Part shown: positions 8,070 to 14,437 of the stretch, piece by piece
Layout: each line of letters starts with the position of its first letter
Position numbering within the stretch: the stretch's first letter is position 1
Assembly (NCBI GenBank): GCA_021851785.1
Contig: JAJZBV010000026.1
Coordinates: forward strand, 1-39,343
Direction: 5' to 3'
Origin: Pseudomonadota bacterium
GTDB taxonomy: Bacteria; Pseudomonadota; Alphaproteobacteria; Acetobacterales; Acetobacteraceae
DNA length: 39,343 nt
Position numbers and translations under genes: made by a program
Notes under the pieces: model-generated
Database searches by the model: none
Told to the model about the DNA's origin: nothing
The model's input: only the letters and a program-made list of their open reading frames with translations

Positions 8070-8735
8070 TCAGTCGGCGGCGAGGGAGAGATGCCGCCCG
8101 ACCATCTTCTTGCCGACATGATCCTCCACCGCCGCGGCGATCGCTTCGGCGTGATTGGCCATGACATGGTCGGCGCCGGCGAGAATCCGGTAATCGACGG
8201 CGACGCCCTTTTGCGTATTCAGTTTGTCCACCAGCTTCCTGACCGAAGGCTCGGGCACCAGATCGTCGGCGTCGCCATGGACCATCAGCCCGCCGCAGGG
8301 GCAAGGCGCGAGGAAGCCGAAATCATAATGGCTCGCCGGCGGGGCGATGCTGATCCAGCCGGAGATCTCCGGCCGGCGCATCAGCAACTGCATGCTGACG
8401 AAAGCGCCGAAGGAATAGCCCGCGATCCACAGGCCGCCGGCGTTCGGATTGACCGCCTGCAACCAGTCGAGCGCCGCGGCGGCGTCGCCGATTTCGCCGA
8501 TACCGCCATCGTAGCGCCCCTGGCTGCGCCCGACGCCGCGGAAATTGAAGCGCATGGTGGAAAACCCCAGCCGCTGGAACGACTGATAGACCGTATAGGT
8601 GATCCGGTTATTCATCGTCCCGCCATGCAGCGGGTGCGGGTGCAAGACCAGCGCCACCGGGGCGCCGGTTTCTTTCGAATGATGGTAACGACCTTCCAAC
8701 CGCCCATCAGGGCCGGCGAACATCACCTCGGGCAT
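8070..8735 (-). CDS. Alpha/beta hydrolase, COG2945-like
   Basis: This 221-residue single-domain alpha/beta hydrolase has nucleophile Ser108 in AGYSFGAF, an acid residue around Asp157-158 in GDADDLVP, and His190 in GADHV. The early HPHPLHGGTMNN segment supplies the oxyanion hole and is diagnostic for this small esterase-like group. The substrate is unknown. The start MPEVMFAGPDGRLEGRYH at 8735 matches how this family usually begins; the frame stays open far upstream, but that is antisense to cysE and iscR. The ribosome site is weak. A possible promoter lies at 8811-8838. Confidence 0.88.
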   Translation of the reverse strand: MPEVMFAGPDGRLEGRYHHSKETGAPVALVLHPHPLHGGTMNNRITYTVYQSFQRLGFSTMRFNFRGVGRSQGRYDGGIGEIGDAAAALDWLQAVNPNAGGLWIAGYSFGAFVSMQLLMRRPEISGWISIAPPASHYDFGFLAPCPCGGLMVHGDADDLVPEPSVRKLVDKLNTQKGVAVDYRILAGADHVMANHAEAIAAAVEDHVGKKMVGRHLSLAAD

Positions 8736-8810
8736 GATCTCTGCATTCCGTTCCTGTTCACTACGATCTTCGGCGACCACATCGACGACAATCGTACCGA
8801 CGATACAAGT

Positions 8811-8838
8811 ATTATCATTCAGATATAGGCGTTTCCAA
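8811..8838 (-). promoter_or_regulatory. Possible sigma-70 promoter of the alpha/beta hydrolase gene
   Basis: On the minus strand TTGGAA (8833-8838) and GATAAT (8811-8816) are separated by 16 bp, in a locally AT-rich stretch 76 bp upstream of the hydrolase start. The match is fair and is not supported by anything but position. Confidence 0.35.
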
Positions 8839-9156
8839 ACCTTCCCGCGAAGCCGGCGCGCAACACGCCGTGATCTTTTTCCACGGTCCCACGATTTCCG
8901 ACGATATCGACCCTTTCGTTGCTCCCTTTCGTTGACTAAGTCTCCCCAAGGCGGGTCGGAAAACGGGGGGAGGAGCCATCGATGACCGATACATGGGTTC
9001 TCGCGGGTGCGAGGTGCGACGGGATGGGCGGCGGCGCGGCGTCCAGGCGGGGTTGGTCTTACGCGCGAGGCTCCAGGCTTAGGCTCCTTCATGGCTCGAA
9101 CCGCCGGCTTGCGGCATGGATTCAGGGGTTGACATCGACCCCGCGGCGCCAAAGGG

Positions 9157-9221
9157 TCACTGATCACCCGTTCAGTCGCCGCCACATAATCGCAATATAG
9201 GTCGGAACGGGCGCTCAGTGA
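9157..9221 (+). promoter_or_regulatory. Long imperfect inverted repeat in the cysE leader
   Basis: TCACTGATCACCCGTTC (9157-9173) faces GAACGGGCGCTCAGTGA (9205-9221). Fifteen of 17 positions pair around a 31-base AT-richer centre. The element ends 15 bases before the cysE ATG, at the head of the cysE-iscR-desulfurase operon. It could be an RNA hairpin next to the ribosome site, or a pair of operator half-sites. It does not look like a textbook IscR or CysB site. Confidence 0.55.
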
Positions 9222-9236
9222 TAACGGAATTGTCGC

Positions 9237-9914
9237 ATGGCATTCATTTTTTTGCGTGAAACCATCCACGCCTATCGCGAGAAGGACCCGGCGGCACGAT
9301 CCGGCCTCGAAGTGCTGCTCTGCTATCCCGGTCTGCATGCCCTGATGTGGCACTCTCTCGCCCATAATCTGTGGCGCGCGGGGTTTCGCGTCACTGGCCG
9401 GCTGGTGTCCTATCTCAGCCGCTGGCTCACCGGCATCGAGATCCATCCCGGCGCCCGAATCGGCCGGCGGGTGATCATCGATCACGGCATGGGGGTGGTC
9501 ATCGGCGAGACCGCCGAGGTCGGCGATGACGTTTATATGTACCACCAGGTGACCCTCGGCGGCACCACCTCGGAGCGCGGCAAGCGCCATCCGACGATCG
9601 GCAACGGCGTCATCATCGGCGCCGGGGCGAAGATTCTCGGCGCCATCACGGTGGGCGACAATGCCCGGGTCGGGGCCAATGCGGTGGTGGTGCAGCCGGT
9701 GCCGGCCGGCGTCACCGTGGTCGGCATCCCCGCCCGCTCGATCGACCGCAAGCGCCGCGATCCCTGCTTTGACCCGTATGGCACGCCCGCCGAGGCGGCG
9801 CTCGACCCCTTGCTGCGCGACGTCGAAAGCCTGCGCGCCGAATTGACCGAGGTCGAGGCCCGACTCGCTCGCCTCGCCGCCGAAACCAAAACCAGCGAAC
9901 AGGCCGGGGATTAG
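9237..9914 (+). CDS. cysE: Serine O-acetyltransferase
   Basis: This 225-residue enzyme acetylates L-serine with acetyl-CoA, the first committed step of cysteine synthesis. The N-terminal helical part carries [17 protein letters not shown]. It is followed by the left-handed beta-helix of hexapeptide repeats with the catalytic His/Asp region [17 protein letters not shown] and the CoA loop around [20 protein letters not shown]. It is shorter than the E. coli protein and matches the compact type. It heads an operon: its TAG is 3 bases before the iscR ATG, so cysteine supply and the desulfurases that consume cysteine are expressed together. The long inverted repeat at 9157-9221 is its likely leader control element. 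Confidence 0.95.
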   Translation: MAFIFLRETIHAYREKDPAARSGLEVLLCYPGLHALMWHSLAHNLWRAGFRVTGRLVSYLSRWLTGIEIHPGARIGRRVIIDHGMGVVIGETAEVGDDVYMYHQVTLGGTTSERGKRHPTIGNGVIIGAGAKILGAITVGDNARVGANAVVVQPVPAGVTVVGIPARSIDRKRRDPCFDPYGTPAEAALDPLLRDVESLRAELTEVEARLARLAAETKTSEQAGD

Positions 9915-9917
9915 GCG

Positions 9918-10373
9918 ATGCAGCTCTCGACGCGCGGGCGTTATGCGGTGATGGCGCTGGTCGATCTCGCCGCGCGCGAACCGGAGGGCGCGCCGCGTCG
10001 CGTGAGCCTCGCCGAAATCGCCGCCCGCCAGGGCATCAGCCCGGCCTATCTCGAACAGCTTTTCGCGCGGCTGCGGCGGGCCGGGCTGGTGGTTTCGGCG
10101 CGCGGCCCGAGCGGCGGCTATGGGCTCGCGCGCCGGGCGGACGAGGTCTCGATCGCGACCGTGATCCGCGCCGTCGACGAGGGTGGCGCGCCGGGGGAAT
10201 GCTGTCTCGATGCCGGCGAGGCCGGCGAGGCCGCCGGCTGCCCGACCGCCGCCCTGTGGCAGGCGCTTTGTCTTCATATCCACCATTTCCTCGACGCCAT
10301 CACCCTGGCCGATGTCGTGGCCGGGCGCCTCGACGGCACGCGCACCCCGCGCCAGCCACGCGAGGCGGCCTGA
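9918..10373 (+). CDS. iscR: Rrf2-family Fe-S-sensing transcriptional regulator, IscR-like
   Basis: This 151-residue DNA-binding protein has an Rrf2 winged helix (residues 1-75; STRGRYAVMALVDLA, then GISPAYLEQLFARLRRAGLV). The cluster-binding region has Cys95, Cys96 and Cys108, followed by LWQALCLHIHHFLDAITLADVV, matching the ligand and dimer helix region of IscR. IscR binds a [2Fe-2S] cluster and represses Fe-S biogenesis genes when clusters are plentiful. Spacing between the first and last ligand cysteines is one to two residues off the E. coli pattern but usual for alphaproteobacterial members. It is immediately followed by the first desulfurase (TGA then ATG with no gap), so it probably autoregulates this operon. 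Confidence 0.9.
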   Translation: MQLSTRGRYAVMALVDLAAREPEGAPRRVSLAEIAARQGISPAYLEQLFARLRRAGLVVSARGPSGGYGLARRADEVSIATVIRAVDEGGAPGECCLDAGEAGEAAGCPTAALWQALCLHIHHFLDAITLADVVAGRLDGTRTPRQPREAA

Positions 10374-11471
10374 ATGCCCGTCCACGTCTATCTCGACGCC
10401 AACGCGACCGAGCCGCTCCGCCCCGAGGCGCGGGCGGCGGCACTCGCGGCGCTCGATCTCACCGGCAACCCGGCCTCGGTGCATGGCTTCGGCCGCGCCG
10501 CGCGGGCCATGCTGGAGGGCGCGCGCGAGACGATCGCCGCCCGCTTCGGCACCCGTCCCGCCGATCTCGTTTTCACCTCCGGCGGGACCGAGGCCAATAC
10601 GCTGGCGATCAGCGGCCTCGGCGCCGGGCGGCGGCGGATCGCGAGCGCGATCGAACATGCCGCGGTGCGCGAGGCGGCGCCGGACGCGACGATCCTGCCG
10701 GTCGATCGCCAGGGGGTCGCCGATCTCGCGCGCCTCGCGGCGCTGCTCGCCGAAGGCCCGCCGGCGTTCGTTGCCCTCATGCTGGCCAATAACGAAACCG
10801 GGGTGATCCAGCCGGTCGCCGAGGCCGCTTCGCTCTGCCGCCGCTTCGGCGCCCATCTCCATGTCGATGCGGTGCAGGCGGCCGGGCGCATGCCGTGCGA
10901 CCGTGCCGCGCTCGGCGCCGACAGCTTAGCACTTTCCGGGCACAAACTCGGCGGCCCGGCCGGGGCGGGGGCGCTCCTGCTGGCGCCGGAAGCCGCTGCG
11001 CGCCTTGCCCCGCTGATCATCGGCGGCGGCCAGGAGCGCGGCCGGCGCGGCGGCACGCCGCCGCTTCCCGCGATCGCCGGACTGGCCGCCGCCGCCACCG
11101 CCACCGCCAGCACCATCGATCTCGCCCCGTTGCGCGATGCCGCCGAGGCCGCCGCGATCGAAGCCGGCGCCATCGTCTGCGGCGCCGGCGCGGGGCGGCT
11201 GCCCAACACCACCTGCCTCGCCCTCCCCGGCGTCAAGGCCGAAATCCAGGTGATCGCGCTCGATCTCGCCGGCATCGCGGTCTCCGCCGGCGCGGCGTGC
11301 AGTTCCGGCAAGATCGCGCGAAGCCACGTGCTGGCGGCGATGGGACTTGGCGACCTTGCCGGCCAGGCGATCCGCGTCTCGTTGCCGTGGAACGCGACGG
11401 AGGCCGATATCACCGCTTTCGCCCGCGCCTACCAGGACATGGCGGCGCGGCTTTGCCGCCGCGCCGCCTGA
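10374..11471 (+). CDS. Cysteine desulfurase, NifS-like (first of two)
   Basis: This 365-residue PLP enzyme converts cysteine to alanine and an enzyme-bound persulfide. Visible are the PLP phosphate-binding GGTEAN, the HVDAVQAAG segment (Asp and Gln contact PLP), PLP Lys191 in LSGHKLGGP, and catalytic Cys309 in AGAACSSGK. The sequence is more degenerate and alanine-rich than its neighbour and lacks the long IscS C-terminal tail, so it may serve a different acceptor. It starts directly at the iscR stop. The pair of tandem desulfurases recurs in alphaproteobacterial iscR operons in my recollection. The physiological partner is inference. Confidence 0.9.
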   Translation: MPVHVYLDANATEPLRPEARAAALAALDLTGNPASVHGFGRAARAMLEGARETIAARFGTRPADLVFTSGGTEANTLAISGLGAGRRRIASAIEHAAVREAAPDATILPVDRQGVADLARLAALLAEGPPAFVALMLANNETGVIQPVAEAASLCRRFGAHLHVDAVQAAGRMPCDRAALGADSLALSGHKLGGPAGAGALLLAPEAAARLAPLIIGGGQERGRRGGTPPLPAIAGLAAAATATASTIDLAPLRDAAEAAAIEAGAIVCGAGAGRLPNTTCLALPGVKAEIQVIALDLAGIAVSAGAACSSGKIARSHVLAAMGLGDLAGQAIRVSLPWNATEADITAFARAYQDMAARLCRRAA

Positions 11472-11486
11472 GCCTAAATCTCCTCC

Positions 11487-12671
11487 ATGCAGCGCAACCG
11501 GCCGATCTATCTCGACAACCAGGCGACCACGCCGTGCGATCCGCGCGTCGTTGCCGCCATGCTGCCCTATTTCAGCGAAGCCTTCGGCAACCCGCACAGC
11601 GTCGAGCACGCCCTCGGGCGCGAGGCGGAAGCGGCGGTGGCGCGCGCCCGCGCCGAGGTCGCGGCGCTGATCGGCGCGACCCCGCGCGAGATCGTTTTCA
11701 CCTCCGGCGCGACCGAGAGCAACAACCTCGCGATCAAGGGCGCTGCCCGCTTCGCCGCCCGCATGGAAAACCCGCGCCGGCGCCTGATCACCCTCGCGAC
11801 CGAGCATAAATGCGTGCTGCAAGCGACGGCCGATCTCGCCGAGGAGGGGTTCGAGCCGGTGTTCCTGCCGGTCCGGCCCGATGGTCGGCTCGACCCCGAG
11901 GCGTTGCGCATGGCACTCGCCACCCCGACCCTCCTGGTCTCGGTCATGGCGGCGAATAACGAGACCGGGGTGTTGCAGGACATCACCGCGCTCGCAGCAC
12001 TCGCCCATGAGGCCGGCGCCCTGTTTCACACTGACGCCGCGCAGGCGGTGGGCAAGATCGCGCTCGATGTCGCCGCGCAAGGGATCGATCTGCTTTCGAT
12101 CAGCGGCCACAAGCTTTACGGGCCGAAAGGGGTCGGCGCGCTCTATGTCCGCCATCGTCCGCGCATCCGCCTCGCGCCGCTCATTTCCGGCGGCGGCCAA
12201 GAGCGGGGTTTGCGTTCCGGGACTCTGCCGGCGCCGCTCATTGTCGGCTTCGGTGCGGCCTGCCGTATCGCCGGCGCCGAAATGGCCGCCGAGGCCGAGC
12301 GGCTCGCCGGGCTTCGCGAACGCCTGCTCGCGCGCCTCGGCGACGCCATCCCCGGGCTTGCCGTCAATGGCAGCCGCGAACACCGTCTCGCCGGCAATCT
12401 CAACCTCGCCTTCCCCGCGGTGCGCGCCGAAACCCTGCTCGCCGATCTCCCCGATCTCTGCCTCTCCACCGGCTCGGCGTGCTCATCGGCGGCGGTCGAG
12501 CCCTCCTATGTGCTCGGCGCCATGGGGGTGCCGGCCGAGGTCGCCGCGCGCAGCTTGCGCATCGGGATCGGACGTTTTACCTCGGCGGCTGAAATCGACC
12601 TCGCGGCCGCCATGCTGATTGCCGCCCACGCCCGAAACAGCGAGCCCCAAAGCGAGCCCCAGAATGCCTAA
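11487..12671 (+). CDS. iscS: Cysteine desulfurase, IscS-like (second of two)
   Basis: This 394-residue group I desulfurase opens with [15 protein letters not shown]. It has SGATESNN for phosphate binding, [10 protein letters not shown] near PLP, PLP Lys209 in [11 protein letters not shown] and catalytic Cys332 in STGSACSSA. It is much closer to classic IscS than the upstream copy, in length and motifs. It would supply sulfur for Fe-S clusters and for MnmA-dependent tRNA thiolation; mnmA lies two genes downstream. The gap to the previous gene is 15 bases. Its TAA overlaps the ferredoxin start by 8 bases. The last codons contain a 12-bp duplication giving SEPQ-SEPQ. Confidence 0.93.
   Translation: MQRNRPIYLDNQATTPCDPRVVAAMLPYFSEAFGNPHSVEHALGREAEAAVARARAEVAALIGATPREIVFTSGATESNNLAIKGAARFAARMENPRRRLITLATEHKCVLQATADLAEEGFEPVFLPVRPDGRLDPEALRMALATPTLLVSVMAANNETGVLQDITALAALAHEAGALFHTDAAQAVGKIALDVAAQGIDLLSISGHKLYGPKGVGALYVRHRPRIRLAPLISGGGQERGLRSGTLPAPLIVGFGAACRIAGAEMAAEAERLAGLRERLLARLGDAIPGLAVNGSREHRLAGNLNLAFPAVRAETLLADLPDLCLSTGSACSSAAVEPSYVLGAMGVPAEVAARSLRIGIGRFTSAAEIDLAAAMLIAAHARNSEPQSEPQNA
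12640..12663. repeat. Two-copy 12-bp direct repeat at the 3' end of iscS
   Basis: An AGCGAGCCCCAA-type unit occurs twice and encodes a repeated Ser-Glu-Pro-Gln at the C-terminus of the second desulfurase, just before the stop codon. It is one of several short tandem duplications at gene ends in this window. Confidence 0.7.
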
Positions 12672-12996
12672 AATGACTTTCATCGAACGCGATGGCACGC
12701 GCCGCGAAGTTGACGCCCCGCTCGGCCTCTCGGTCCTCGAAATCGCCCATCGCCATGGCATCGATATCGAGGGCGCGTGCGAGGGATCGCTCGCCTGCTC
12801 GACCTGCCATGTCATCGTCGATGCCGCCTGGTTCGGCAAACTTTCGTCCCCGACCGAAGACGAGGAGGACATGCTCGATCTCGCCTTCGGCCTCGAAAAA
12901 ACCTCCCGCCTCGGCTGCCAGATCGTCATGACCGAGACGCTCGACGGCCTCACCGTCCGCCTCCCCGCCAGCACCCGCAACCTGCTCGACACGTGA
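12664..12996 (+). CDS. fdx: Isc-type [2Fe-2S] ferredoxin
   Basis: This 110-residue adrenodoxin-type ferredoxin has ligands Cys39, Cys45, Cys48 ([10 protein letters not shown]) and Cys85 (LGCQIV), with the acidic interaction region TEDEEDMLD between them. In the ISC pathway this protein gives electrons for persulfide reduction and cluster assembly. The ATG at 12664 overlaps the iscS stop and gives [14 protein letters not shown] 12673 is an alternative three codons in. No iscU, iscA, hscB or hscA follows, which is unusual for an fdx of this type. A block of palindromes and then mnmA lie downstream. Confidence 0.93.
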   Translation: MPKMTFIERDGTRREVDAPLGLSVLEIAHRHGIDIEGACEGSLACSTCHVIVDAAWFGKLSSPTEDEEDMLDLAFGLEKTSRLGCQIVMTETLDGLTVRLPASTRNLLDT

Positions 12997-13026
12997 TGCC
13001 GGCTTGTGCTCCGAAGAAGGGCAAGG

Positions 13027-13209
13027 CCAGAGGCTCCGCCTCTGGACTCCGCTGGGGCCTCAGGCCCCAGACCCCCATCCTTGAGGATTGTCTGGGAGGG
13101 GCGCGTTCGTGGGCCGGCCAATGCCTCGCAGCGCCCCTCCCAGACAATCCTCAACAGAAAGGGTCCAGGGACTTTGGTCCCTGGCGGGGTCGAGGGGCAG
13201 CGCCCCTCG
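13027..13209. repeat. Array of five hairpins between fdx and mnmA
   Basis: Five palindromes lie in series: 13027-13045 (CCAGAGGC stem), 13052-13070 (CTGGGGCC stem), 13081-13154 (24-bp perfect arms, 26-base loop), 13165-13184 (CCAGGGAC stem) and 13191-13209 (CGAGGGGC stem). The last two recur in reverse orientation at 32331-32373, and the first two share the layout of 36709-36754. They look like dispersed intergenic repeats and would fold strongly in the operon transcript, possibly ending or protecting the iscR-fdx message. Confidence 0.8.
13081..13154. repeat. 24-bp perfect inverted repeat upstream of mnmA
   Basis: Arm 13081-13104 (from TTGAGGATTGTC to GGGGCGC) is exactly complementary to 13131-13154, with a 26-base loop that contains its own GGCCGGCC. 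No other copy is in the window. It could be a strong transcript end or a miniature transposable element. Its right end is 95 bases before the mnmA start. Confidence 0.75.
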
Positions 13210-13249
13210 CCTTGCCTTGCTCGGAACACCAGCCGGTCATGCGCGTGTC

Positions 13250-14383
13250 ATGAGGGTGGTCGCGGCGATGTCGGGTGGGGTGGACAGTTCGGTGGTGGCC
13301 GGGCTGTTGGCCGAGGCCGGGCATGAGGTGGTCGGGATCACGCTCCAGCTTTATGACCACGGCGCGGCGAGTGGGCGCAAGGGGGCGTGCTGCGCCGGCC
13401 AGGACATTCATGACGCGAAGCGGGTGGCCGATCATCTCGGCATCGTGCATTACGTGATCGATGCCGAGGCGCGGTTTCGTCGCGCGGTGATCGAGGATTT
13501 CGCTGCCTCCTACGCCGTCGGCGAAACGCCGGTGCCCTGTGTCCGCTGCAATCAGAGCGTGAAATTCGGCGATTTGCTGACGCTCGCCCGCGATCTCGGA
13601 GCAGAGGCGCTGGCGACCGGGCATTACGTGCGAAGGATCGCGGGCGCGGCGGGGGTGGAGCTGCATCGCGCCGCCGATCCGGAGCGCGACCAGAGCTGGT
13701 TCCTGTTCGCAACGACAACCGAGCAGCTCGCCTTCTGCCGCTTTCCGCTCGGCGGGATGGCGAGCAAGGCTCTGGTCCGCGCCGAGGCGGCGCGCCTTGG
13801 CCTGCCGGTGGCGGCCAAGGCCGACAGTCAGGATATCTGCTTCGTCCCCGATGGGCGCTATGCCGATCTGGTCGCCCGGCTGCGGCCGGACGCGGACGCG
13901 CCGGGCGAGATCGTCACGCGCGATGGGGTTGTGCTGGGCCGGCATCAGGGGGTCGCGCGTTATACGGTCGGCCAGGCCAAGCGCCTCGGCGCGGCGGCGC
14001 TCGAGGGCGGCGAGCGGCAGGTGGTGGTGGCGTTGGATGCGGCGCGGCGGCGCGTGGTGGTTGGCCCGCGCGCCGGCGCCGGGGTGGAAACGGTGCGTCT
14101 GCGCGAGGTGAATTGGCTCGTTCCGCCGCCGCCGGCGCCGATCGCCTGCACGGTGAAGCTCCGCGCCCGCGAGGCGCCGCAGCCGGCGGAAATGCGGGCG
14201 CTGCCGGAGGGTGGGGCGGAAGTGAAATTGGCGACCCCCGCGCTGGCCGCGCCCGGACAGGCTTGCGTTTTTTACGATGACAGCCGGGTTCTCGGCGGTG
14301 GCTTCATCGTCATCCCCCAGGTTGACGGCGGGGCGGCGGCGGCGGTATCTGGGGCCGACCGTGGCGGCGTAGCTCAGCGGTAG
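13250..14383 (+). CDS. mnmA: tRNA-specific 2-thiouridylase
   Basis: This 377-residue enzyme puts sulfur on U34 of tRNA-Glu, -Gln and -Lys, using ATP and persulfide sulfur from a desulfurase relay. The PP-loop is AAMSGGVDSSV (residues 5-15). Cys100 in CVRCNQSVKFGD and Cys197 in DSQDICFVPDGRY are the catalytic pair, and a GHYVRR tRNA-binding segment follows. The C-terminal beta-barrel ends with CVFYDDSRVLGGGFIV, where the family normally stops. The frame then continues 27 codons and takes its stop, TAG at 14381-14383, from the D-loop of the tRNA-Met gene. The frame is open upstream to 13088, but that sequence is the palindrome array; ATG 13250 gives the canonical N-terminus. Confidence 0.95.
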   Translation: MRVVAAMSGGVDSSVVAGLLAEAGHEVVGITLQLYDHGAASGRKGACCAGQDIHDAKRVADHLGIVHYVIDAEARFRRAVIEDFAASYAVGETPVPCVRCNQSVKFGDLLTLARDLGAEALATGHYVRRIAGAAGVELHRAADPERDQSWFLFATTTEQLAFCRFPLGGMASKALVRAEAARLGLPVAAKADSQDICFVPDGRYADLVARLRPDADAPGEIVTRDGVVLGRHQGVARYTVGQAKRLGAAALEGGERQVVVALDAARRRVVVGPRAGAGVETVRLREVNWLVPPPPAPIACTVKLRAREAPQPAEMRALPEGGAEVKLATPALAAPGQACVFYDDSRVLGGGFIVIPQVDGGAAAAVSGADRGGVAQR

Positions 14384-14437
14384 AGCAGGGGAATCATAAT
14401 CCCTTGGTCGGTGGTTCAAATCCGCCCGCCGCTACCA
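14363..14437 (+). tRNA. tRNA-Met (CAU)
   Basis: This complete 75-base cloverleaf has acceptor stem GGCGGCG/CGCCGCT with a G-U first pair, discriminator A and encoded CCA at 14435-14437. The D-arm is GCTC/GAGC. The anticodon stem GGGGA/TCCCT frames loop ATCATAA with anticodon CAT, the variable loop has five bases, and the T-arm is GGTGG TTCAAAT CCGCC. TAGCTCAG and the normally paired first position fit an elongator methionine tRNA rather than initiator; a lysidine-modified isoleucine tRNA is less likely. The first 21 bases overlap the 3' end of mnmA and the last 6 overlap the 3' end of the FAD/Fe-S dehydrogenase gene on the other strand. Confidence 0.96.

Larger units (their letters stand above)
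8736..9236. other. 501-bp divergent intergenic region, hydrolase / cysE
   Basis: I see no convincing gene in this stretch. The hydrolase side is less GC-rich and holds a plausible minus-strand promoter at 8811-8838. The cysE side holds a TTGACA at 9129-9134 without a good -10 box, and a long imperfect inverted repeat at 9157-9221 that ends 15 bases before the cysE start. A 72-codon frame at 8982-9200 has no recognisable features and no ribosome site. Confidence 0.6.

Noticed and set aside
8736-10862. Very long minus-strand open frame continuing upstream of the hydrolase, antisense to cysE and iscR
   Set aside because: The translation is Arg/Gly/Ala-rich shadow sequence with no domain. cysE and iscR on the plus strand are certain, and the hydrolase has a clear start at 8735.
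10926-12383. 485-codon minus-strand frame across the two desulfurases
   Set aside because: It is antisense to two well-recognised enzymes and has no motifs. High GC makes long antisense frames common.
13088-13249. Upstream extension of mnmA to 13088
   Set aside because: The extra 54 codons are the palindrome array. The PP-loop normally begins a few residues from the N-terminus, which ATG 13250 gives.
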